NCBI GenBank assembly: GCA_014859785.1
Contig: JACUTP010000127.1
Span: 1-5,357, forward strand
Direction of reading: 5' to 3'
Length of the DNA stretch: 5,357 nt
From: Candidatus Methanoperedentaceae archaeon
GTDB taxonomy: Archaea > Halobacteriota > Methanosarcinia > Methanosarcinales > Methanoperedenaceae
Shown here: positions 1-5,357 of the stretch, in pieces
Layout: the number at the start of each line of letters is the position of its first letter
How positions within the stretch are numbered: the first letter of the stretch is position 1
The notes under the pieces: model-generated
Told to the model about the DNA's origin: nothing
The model's input: only the letters and a program-made list of their open reading frames with translations
The model's database searches: none
Made by a program: the position numbers and the translations under genes

Positions 1-303
1 AACCGGGATAACATCTTCCTGAAAAATAAACTTAAAATTCGGTGTAAATGCGGTCACACTGAAAAAATAACATATTACGATTTCCTGTCTGGGGGGGAAT
101 TCAGCATTGGAGAAAATACCCAGACAATTAGCCCGTTTATATCGGAAGCGGTTATTGAGGAAACAATCAGCCTCACGCCGATTAACCTGACAAAAAAATG
201 TCCGGTTTGCGGTGAGGACATAACAGCAATGTTTCCATTGTCCCTCCAGGACACGATTTCACTTCTTAAGTCCAGCCCTCCTGACTCACAGATGTACGGG
301 TGA
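1..303 (+). CDS. C-terminal part of an uncharacterised protein with a CxC...CxxC putative zinc site (5' end outside window)
   Basis: The reading frame is open from the first base to the TGA at 301-303, giving 100 residues with no start codon near the left edge, so the gene begins before the window. Seen in the sequence: a CKCG motif at visible residues 15-18 and a CPVCG motif at 67-71, separated by about 50 mostly polar residues. Two cysteine pairs of this form usually bind one zinc ion (inference). The segment between them is Ser/Thr/Ile-rich, with no membrane helix or signal. A run of seven Gs (91-97) encodes Gly-Gly within the frame, so the frame does not look broken there. The last bases (GGTGA, 299-303) form the ribosome site of the nitroreductase gene that starts 4 bases later, which implies coupled translation. 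I do not recognise the family. It is most likely a cytoplasmic metal-binding protein of unknown role. Confidence 0.75.
   Translation, partial: NRDNIFLKNKLKIRCKCGHTEKITYYDFLSGGEFSIGENTQTISPFISEAVIEETISLTPINLTKKCPVCGEDITAMFPLSLQDTISLLKSSPPDSQMYG
299..303 (+). promoter_or_regulatory. Shine-Dalgarno site of the nitroreductase gene, overlapping the upstream stop codon
   Basis: GGTGA matches part of the GGAGGTGAT complement of the archaeal 16S rRNA 3' end. It ends four bases before the ATG at 308 and contains the TGA stop of the preceding gene. This supports the 308 start and suggests that ribosomes ending the upstream gene re-initiate here. The spacing is slightly short. Confidence 0.5.
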
Positions 304-307
304 AATT

Positions 308-826
308 ATGGAAATAATTGAGGCAATAAAATCAAGAAGAAGTGTGCGTGAATTCACGGCTGAGGATGTAAGCGACGGTGAGATTGCGCAAATACTGGAA
401 GCAGGAAGATGGGCACCTTCTGGCTTGAATAACCAGGCATGGAGGTTTATAATTGTCAGGGATAAAGACACAAAAAAAGCCCTTTCAGGATTCACGCATT
501 ACGGAAAAACCATACTCGATTCTGCTGTTGGAATTGTTGTTTTCCTTGACCGTGAGAGCATGTACGATTACACAAAAGACGTGCAGTCAATCGGAGCCTG
601 TATCCAGAATATGCTGCTGGCAATTCATTCCATGGGTCTTGGTGCGGTCTGGCTCGGCGAGATTTTAAAGAACAGGGAAAAGGTCAACCAGCTCCTTGGT
701 GCGCCTGAATCCTGTGAGTTAATGGCGGTAATCGCAGCAGGAAAACCGGTTGAAAAACCAAGGAGTTCAAGCAGGAAAGAACTTGCGGAACTAACGTTTC
801 GTGAGAAATTCGGGAATAAATGGTAA
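308..826 (+). CDS. Nitroreductase family protein (FMN-dependent oxidoreductase)
   Basis: This 172-residue protein has the layout of a compact nitroreductase-fold flavoprotein. Seen in the sequence: an N-terminal SRRSVREF stretch (residues 9-16) whose arginines and serine contact the FMN phosphate in this family; the APSGLNNQAWRF segment (36-47) of the FMN pocket; the helix from SIGACIQNMLLA (94-105) into GLGAVWLGE (110-118); AAGKP (143-147); and a late Arg-Lys pair (156-157) that commonly also contacts the FMN phosphate. Family members are homodimers that bind FMN at the interface and pass two electrons from NAD(P)H or another donor to nitro compounds, quinones or flavins. The physiological substrate cannot be told from sequence. 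The length is at the short end of the family (about 170-220) and it appears complete. The start is supported by GGTGA just upstream, and no signal peptide or membrane helix is present, so it should be cytoplasmic. It is coupled to the gene before it and lies 15 bases before the UPF0182 gene. The family call is secure; the substrate is unknown. Confidence 0.93.
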   Translation: MEIIEAIKSRRSVREFTAEDVSDGEIAQILEAGRWAPSGLNNQAWRFIIVRDKDTKKALSGFTHYGKTILDSAVGIVVFLDRESMYDYTKDVQSIGACIQNMLLAIHSMGLGAVWLGEILKNREKVNQLLGAPESCELMAVIAAGKPVEKPRSSSRKELAELTFREKFGNKW

Positions 827-841
827 GCTGCTACTTCAGGC

Positions 842-3637
842 ATGGGTCACAGTTATAAGGGAGTAAACCTATTTTTCATGACAATGACAAAGCAATCAGA
901 TATTCCAGGGATTTTCCTTAAATTATTCCTGTTAATCATATTTATCCTTATAATTGGTGCAAAATCAATATCAGGATTTGTGCTTGATTACCGATGGTTT
1001 GAATACATGGGATATGCGCAGGTATTCACGGTAACGTTCACTGCCAGAGCTGTGCTGTTCCTGGCAGGATTTGGGTTTTACCTCATAATTTTACTTGCCG
1101 CATGGCACGTGTGTAAAAAAACCATTACCGAAACATCAGGAATGGTCAATTCATACTGGGACCATTTCGGGGGAACGCGCCCTGCATATATTGACATTAA
1201 GCCGCAGACATCCTCAAAAAAAATCCTCGATTTGATAAATGTTCCCGTAATTGCTGTGTTATCAATAATCTCCTTTTTCGGAGGTCTCAGTTTATCAGTG
1301 AACTGGAATACCATCCTCCTGTATTTTAACAGTACTCCATTTGGAAGTGTTGACCCAGTTTTCGGGAGGGATATAGGATTTTACATATTCTCACTGCCTT
1401 TTTTCCATACTGTTTTGAACTATTTTATCGGGCTTTTCATTCTTGTTGTCCTGTTACTGTCCATTGCATACCTGGTTTTTAACTGGCGCCTTATTTTTGA
1501 GAAACTGCCTTTTAACCTGCGCGGGGTTATTGCGATTCTTTTCTTCTTTTTCGCAGTAAAAATGTACCTGCTGCATTTCGATATACTTTACAGTACAACA
1601 GGTGTAGTATACGGTGCAGGATACACAGATGTCTATATAAAGCAGTATATTCCCATCCTTACAGGCATAATATTCCTTGCAGCCGGTATCGTGGTAATTG
1701 CCCTACCGGTCGTATCGGAACGCAAACTCTCCATAACAACACCTGTTGTTTTCATTGTCCTTGTTATTATAATATCTATACTGGGAGGAGTTCTTTCAGG
1801 CTTTGTGCAGGAGTTTAAGGTATCACCCAATGAGATTGCACTTGAAGAGCCTTTTATCAGGAATAATATTGAACTGACCAACGAAGCCTATGGTTTATCC
1901 GGGATTAAGGAGGAGAATTACGATATAACCTACAACCTTTCAGCTTCAGATCTTGATTCGGATTCAATCAAGAATATCAGGTTGTGGGATTACAGGCCGC
2001 TCCTGACAACGTTCCAGCAGAGACAGGAAATCAGGACATACTACGGTTTCGGTAATGTCGCGGTTGACAGGTATATTCTTGACGGTGAGCTGACACAGGT
2101 GTGGATGTCTGTCAGGGAAATACTGCCGCATAAACTGACAGGTGCTGCTGATACATGGATTAACAGGCACCTGATATATACCCACGGGATAGGGTTTGTC
2201 ATGTCTCCTGTGAATGATGTGGATGAACAGGGTCTTCCGAAAATGATAGTTCGGGACATACCGCCGAAAATCGATGTGGATGGTATCAAAATAACCCAGC
2301 CGCGCATATATTTCGGGGAAGAAACCCGGGATTATATTATCACGAACACAAACAGGGAAGAATTTGATTACCCGATGGGAGACCAGAACCAGTATACCAC
2401 TTACGAGGGAACTGGCGGGATACCACTGACATCCTCGAACAAACTGGTTTCCGCAATATCACTCGGGGAAATAAAGCTGTACACATCAGAATACATAATA
2501 AAAGACAGTAAACTTCACCTGTACCGCAACATCCATGAAAGGGTGCGGAAAATAACGCCGTACCTTGTTTTTGACAGTGACCCGCATGCTTTCATCTCAT
2601 CAGACGGCAGGATATACTGGATGCTCAGCGGATTCGTGACATCTGACAGGTATCCCTATTCCGAGCCTGTCAGGTTCGGGAATGAGAGATTAAATTATGT
2701 CCGTGATTCCGTGAAAGCGGTTATCGATACCTACAACGGCACTGTTACATATTACATCATGAAAGATGACCCGATTCTCAGGGCTTATGCAGGTATATAT
2801 CCTGGTATTTTCAAGCCGTTTGATGAAATGCCTGGTGATATGAGCTCACACCTGCGTTATTCTGAGGACCTGTTCAATATCCAGACAGGTGTTTATAGGA
2901 TTTACCATATGAAAACACCTGAGGTTTTCTATAACAAGGAAGACCAGTGGGCAAGACCGACTGAAAAATACGAGGCTTCGGAAGTGCCGGTACAACCGTA
3001 CAATGTACTTCTCCAGTTAAACGACACGTTGAGTTTCGTGACCATGATGCCGTTTACCCCTGTTAACCGGAACAACATGATTGCATGGGTTGCAGTTAAC
3101 CAGGACCCTCTGGATTATGGCGAGATTACCGTGTTCAAGTTCACGAAGGAAGAGCAGGTGTACGGTCCGTCCCAGATTGAGGCGCGTATCGACCAGGACG
3201 AGAGCATTTCCAGGGACATGACATTATGGGGGCAGAGCGGCTCCCGAGTTATAAGGGGCAACCTTCTTGTGATTCCTTTTAAGAACTCGCTCCTGTATAT
3301 TGAGCCCTTGTACCTTGCGGCTGAAACCTCAAGCATACCTGAACTCATACGTGTTATTGTTTTTTACAATAATGTGGTTGCCATGGAGCCCACCCTTGAG
3401 GAAGCACTCAATAAGGTGCTTGGTGTCACACCCCAAACGACAGTACAGGCGCCGTCTGGATCACCGGATGGCGAACCTGCAAAAGGTGATGTGAATACCA
3501 TTCTTAACCAGACACTTGTACATTATGAAATTGCACGGGAAGCGCTTGCAAAGGGCGACCTTGAAACATACGGGCGCGAGATGAAAACAGTGGATGCACT
3601 CATGCAGCAGCTTAAAAGGCAGATTGAAGGAGAATAA
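842..3637 (+). CDS. UPF0182 (COG1615) family integral membrane protein
   Basis: This 931-residue membrane protein belongs to a family of unknown function found in bacteria and some archaea. Seen in the sequence: seven hydrophobic segments at about residues 23-48, 65-90, 132-153, 187-214, 226-246, 268-291 and 299-322, then a soluble region of about 600 residues. Basic residues cluster in the loops at 91-130, 214-226 and 291-299, so the positive-inside rule puts the N terminus inside and the large domain outside. Signatures I recall from the family are present: DPVFGRDIGFY (171-181), VSPNEIALEEPF (from 327), RLWDYRPLL (from 380), THGIGFVMSPVND (from 447), EFDYP...YTTYEGTGG (from 507), SDGRIYW (587-593), FDEMPGDMSSHLRYSEDLF (660-678), VNRNNMIAW (741-749) and YGPSQIEARI (774-783). 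A Pro/Gly/Ser-rich linker (about 862-882) leads to a charged helical tail, and the length is normal. The start is uncertain: ATG 842 has no ribosome site, while ATG 878 or 884 would begin just before the first membrane segment and follow GGGAG at 859-863. The molecular function is not known. Confidence 0.93.
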   Translation: MGHSYKGVNLFFMTMTKQSDIPGIFLKLFLLIIFILIIGAKSISGFVLDYRWFEYMGYAQVFTVTFTARAVLFLAGFGFYLIILLAAWHVCKKTITETSGMVNSYWDHFGGTRPAYIDIKPQTSSKKILDLINVPVIAVLSIISFFGGLSLSVNWNTILLYFNSTPFGSVDPVFGRDIGFYIFSLPFFHTVLNYFIGLFILVVLLLSIAYLVFNWRLIFEKLPFNLRGVIAILFFFFAVKMYLLHFDILYSTTGVVYGAGYTDVYIKQYIPILTGIIFLAAGIVVIALPVVSERKLSITTPVVFIVLVIIISILGGVLSGFVQEFKVSPNEIALEEPFIRNNIELTNEAYGLSGIKEENYDITYNLSASDLDSDSIKNIRLWDYRPLLTTFQQRQEIRTYYGFGNVAVDRYILDGELTQVWMSVREILPHKLTGAADTWINRHLIYTHGIGFVMSPVNDVDEQGLPKMIVRDIPPKIDVDGIKITQPRIYFGEETRDYIITNTNREEFDYPMGDQNQYTTYEGTGGIPLTSSNKLVSAISLGEIKLYTSEYIIKDSKLHLYRNIHERVRKITPYLVFDSDPHAFISSDGRIYWMLSGFVTSDRYPYSEPVRFGNERLNYVRDSVKAVIDTYNGTVTYYIMKDDPILRAYAGIYPGIFKPFDEMPGDMSSHLRYSEDLFNIQTGVYRIYHMKTPEVFYNKEDQWARPTEKYEASEVPVQPYNVLLQLNDTLSFVTMMPFTPVNRNNMIAWVAVNQDPLDYGEITVFKFTKEEQVYGPSQIEARIDQDESISRDMTLWGQSGSRVIRGNLLVIPFKNSLLYIEPLYLAAETSSIPELIRVIVFYNNVVAMEPTLEEALNKVLGVTPQTTVQAPSGSPDGEPAKGDVNTILNQTLVHYEIAREALAKGDLETYGREMKTVDALMQQLKRQIEGE
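853..863 (+). promoter_or_regulatory. Possible TATA-like box and/or GGGAG ribosome site inside the annotated 5' end of the UPF0182 gene
   Basis: TTATAA (853-858) is followed directly by GGGAG (859-863). The TATAA-like element is centred about 28 bases before the ATG at 884, a normal archaeal TATA-to-start distance for a leaderless transcript. GGGAG lies 14 bases before the ATG at 878, which is long for a ribosome site. Both point to a start downstream of 842, but each signal is weak and could be chance. Confidence 0.25.
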
Positions 3638-3680
3638 TTCTACCACCCCTTAATTACCCCGAAGACTAATTAAAGATTGA
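3638..3680 (+). promoter_or_regulatory. AT-rich gap with TTAATTA/TAATTAA inverted repeat; possible elp3 promoter
   Basis: This 43-base gap holds TTAATTA (3650-3656) and its exact reverse complement TAATTAA (3667-3673), 10 bases apart. The first copy is centred 28 bases before the elp3 ATG, where an archaeal TATA box sits in a leaderless promoter. No GGAGG or GGTGA-like ribosome site precedes the ATG, which also fits leaderless expression. No purine-rich TFB element is obvious upstream of the box. Alternatively the repeat is a weak hairpin or an operator, or simply AT-rich spacer. Confidence 0.3.
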
Positions 3681-5285
3681 ATGAACGCCGTAGAATCCGC
3701 ATGCAGGGAACTTATAGAGCAAATACTGCGAAAAGAAGTAACAAACGAGAAGCAGCTAAACGCAGCCAGGAAAGAGCTGAGTTCACGCTATAAACTCCCA
3801 TCCCTGCCAGGCAACTCGATGATACTCAAAGCGGCAGGTGATGACGAGAAACATCACGTCCTTGGCCTGCTCCAGCTAAAACCTGTTCGAACAATATCAG
3901 GGGTGGCTGTCATTGCTGCCATGACCTCCCCTGCCCCGTGCCCCCACGGGTTGTGCGTGCCGTGCCCCGGAGGTCCCGACTCAAAATTTAAGTCTCCCCA
4001 GAGTTACATGGGGGCAGAGCCTGCCGCAAAGAGGGCTTTTGAGAACAACTTTGACCCTTATATGCAGGTGTTTTCAAGGCTTACGCAGCTGCGGCAGATT
4101 GGACACCCTGTTGAGAAAGCAGAGCTTATCGTTATGGGCGGCACTTATACTTCAAGGACGCTGTGCTACCAGGAATGGTTTGTGAAGCGCTGTCTTGAGG
4201 CGATGAATGATTTTTACGGAACCGGATGGAGAAATGAGAAAAACTACTGTTCTGTTGAGGATGTCCAGTCAGCAAACGAAAAAGCACGGGTCAGTAATGT
4301 CGGGATTACCATTGAAACCCGCCCCGACTGGACTGAGAAGGAACACATTGACAGGATTCTCTCACTCGGTGCAACCAGGGTGGAAATCGGGGTTCAGAGT
4401 ACATACGAGTACATACTTGCCAGAATCAGGCGGGGACATACGGTGGCTGAATCCGTGGAAGCGAACAGGCGGCTCAGGGACAGCGGGTTAAAAGTGGGTT
4501 TCCACATGATGCCCGGACTTCCTGGCGCAACATTGGAGTCTGATTTTCGCATGTTCAGGCAGTTGTTCGAGGATGAGCGGTTCATGCCGGATTACCTGAA
4601 GATATACCCCACACTGGTTACAGAAGGCACGCATCTTCACGGGATGTGGGAACTCGGGAACTACGCGGCGCTTGAGGTGGATGAGGCTGTAAAACTCCTG
4701 GCAAAAGTCAAGTCCATCCTCCCGAAATGGGTGCGCCTCCAGAGGATACAGCGCGATATACCTGCCTACCAGGTGCTGGCAGGGATTACAAAAAGCAATA
4801 TCAGGCAGCTTGCAAAAGAGCGGCTTCATGAAATGGGCGGGAAGTGCAGATGTATCAGGTGCCGCGAGGTCGGGCACATGGCACTTGCAGGAATTGAACC
4901 CGGAAATATTGAACTGGCAGAGGACGTATATACGGCGTGCGGGGGAAAAGAGCATTTCATTTCATTTGAGGATAGTGCGAATGACATCCTTATCGGGTTC
5001 CTGAGACTGCGGTTCCCGGATGCTCCGCACAGGAGCGAGCTTGAGGGCGCGGCAGTTGTGCGTGAGCTTCATGTTTACGGGTCAATGGTTCCGCCGGGTG
5101 TGAGTGCGGATGATGACCAGTGGCAGCATCGTGGATACGGAGAGGAACTGCTGGCGCGTGCCTGTGAGACCGCGGTTGCCCGGGGATATGATAAGATTGC
5201 TGTTATCAGCGGTATAGGGGTGCGGGATTATTACCGTAAATTCGGGTATGAGCGCGAGGGAGCGTATATGGTGAAGGGATTGTAA
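3681..5285 (+). CDS. elp3: Elp3 family tRNA uridine(34) carboxymethyl-transferase (radical SAM / GNAT acetyltransferase)
   Basis: Elp3 uses S-adenosylmethionine radical chemistry and acetyl-CoA to make 5-carboxymethyluridine at the tRNA wobble position, aiding accurate decoding; archaea carry Elp3 without the other Elongator subunits. Seen in the 534-residue protein: an N-terminal helical tRNA-binding part (about 1-70); the radical SAM domain with the cluster motif CPHGLCVPC (C87, C92, C95, spacing CX4CX2C), VMGGTYTSR (151-159), ETRPDW (212-217), HMMPGLPG (275-282) and RIQRDIP (355-361); a zinc-binding KCRCIRC knot (C389, C391, C394); and a C-terminal GNAT domain with RELHVYG (461-467), the acetyl-CoA loop QHRGYG (482-487) and VRDYYRKFGYE (514-524). 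The CX4CX2C spacing differs from the usual CX3CX2C and fits the Elp3 cluster motif as I know it. All key residues are present and the length is typical, so it should be an active cytoplasmic enzyme. The ATG at 3681 fits the usual N terminus but has no ribosome site. No other Elongator gene is nearby. Confidence 0.97.
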   Translation: MNAVESACRELIEQILRKEVTNEKQLNAARKELSSRYKLPSLPGNSMILKAAGDDEKHHVLGLLQLKPVRTISGVAVIAAMTSPAPCPHGLCVPCPGGPDSKFKSPQSYMGAEPAAKRAFENNFDPYMQVFSRLTQLRQIGHPVEKAELIVMGGTYTSRTLCYQEWFVKRCLEAMNDFYGTGWRNEKNYCSVEDVQSANEKARVSNVGITIETRPDWTEKEHIDRILSLGATRVEIGVQSTYEYILARIRRGHTVAESVEANRRLRDSGLKVGFHMMPGLPGATLESDFRMFRQLFEDERFMPDYLKIYPTLVTEGTHLHGMWELGNYAALEVDEAVKLLAKVKSILPKWVRLQRIQRDIPAYQVLAGITKSNIRQLAKERLHEMGGKCRCIRCREVGHMALAGIEPGNIELAEDVYTACGGKEHFISFEDSANDILIGFLRLRFPDAPHRSELEGAAVVRELHVYGSMVPPGVSADDDQWQHRGYGEELLARACETAVARGYDKIAVISGIGVRDYYRKFGYEREGAYMVKGL

Positions 5286-5300
5286 CTTTTCTCTTTCCAT
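5286..5300 (+). terminator. Weak T-rich tract after elp3, possible archaeal terminator
   Basis: Immediately after the elp3 stop there is a pyrimidine tract (TTTTCTCTTT, 5287-5296). Archaeal RNA polymerase can terminate at oligo-T runs without a hairpin. The longest run here is only four Ts and there is no stem before it, so this is a weak candidate. Confidence 0.3.
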
Positions 5301-5343
5301 ATCGCATTGGTGCAGCCAGGTGTAGAAGCACAATTCTGGATGC

Positions 5344-5356
5344 AACTCAGTGAGTT
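5344..5356. repeat. 13-base palindrome AACTCA-G-TGAGTT at the right edge
   Basis: The six-base arms AACTCA and TGAGTT are exact reverse complements around a single central G. It lies about 60 bases past elp3 in apparently non-coding DNA that runs off the window. It could be half of an operator for the next gene or a short hairpin. With arms this short, about one such palindrome with a one-base centre is expected by chance in a window of this size. Confidence 0.25.
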
Positions 5357-5357
5357 A

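Noticed and set aside
91..97. Run of seven Gs as a possible phase-variation tract or frameshift in the truncated first gene
   Set aside because: The frame runs without a stop through the run and keeps both cysteine motifs in the same frame, so there is no sign of a shift; a single run of seven is not strong evidence of phase variation.
827..841. 15-base gap between the nitroreductase and UPF0182 genes as a terminator or promoter
   Set aside because: It contains no T run, no inverted repeat and no ribosome site; any signal for the UPF0182 gene lies further downstream at 853-863.
4488..4955. Minus-strand open frame of 155 codons opposite elp3
   Set aside because: It lies wholly inside the highly conserved elp3 coding region, its product resembles no family I know, and it has no ribosome site or promoter of its own.
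5082..5345. Minus-strand open frame reaching past the elp3 stop into the right-hand gap
   Set aside because: About 200 of its bases are antisense to the conserved GNAT domain of elp3, and the product is an unrecognisable mix of Cys/His/Leu residues.
1..5357. Mobile elements, CRISPR repeats, tRNA or rRNA genes
   Set aside because: No transposase or integrase motif, no regularly spaced direct repeat and no cloverleaf- or rRNA-like stretch was found; nearly all of the window is covered by four same-strand coding regions.

Overview
This window looks like a piece of an archaeal, probably methanogen-related euryarchaeal chromosome. It holds one truncated gene followed by three complete genes, all on the + strand with short gaps. 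The archaeal assignment is an inference from three things: a full-length Elp3 of the archaeal stand-alone type, heavy use of ATA and AGG codons, and GGTGA- or GGGAG-like ribosome sites mixed with starts that have no ribosome site. The sequence alone does not settle the species.

Layout: bases 1-303 are the last 100 codons of a protein of unknown function with two cysteine pairs (CxC and CxxC) that look like a split zinc site. Its stop codon lies inside the ribosome-binding site of the next gene, a compact nitroreductase-family FMN protein (308-826). After 15 bases comes a very large membrane protein of the UPF0182 (COG1615) family (842-3637), with seven predicted membrane segments and a roughly 600-residue outer domain. 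After a 43-base AT-rich gap comes elp3 (3681-5285), the radical SAM/GNAT enzyme that modifies the wobble uridine of tRNA. The final 72 bases hold a weak T-rich tract and a short palindrome, with no gene I can support.

How the genes relate: the first two are probably translated together. The UPF0182 gene may share their transcript or have its own weak promoter. elp3 has no ribosome site, and an AT box 28 bases upstream of its ATG is compatible with a separate leaderless transcript. Elp3 is a translation-fidelity enzyme, and I see no functional link to its neighbours beyond position. There are no RNA genes, CRISPR arrays, insertion sequences or prophage genes. I do not see a new multi-gene system here. 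The least understood parts are the UPF0182 protein and the truncated zinc-site protein.
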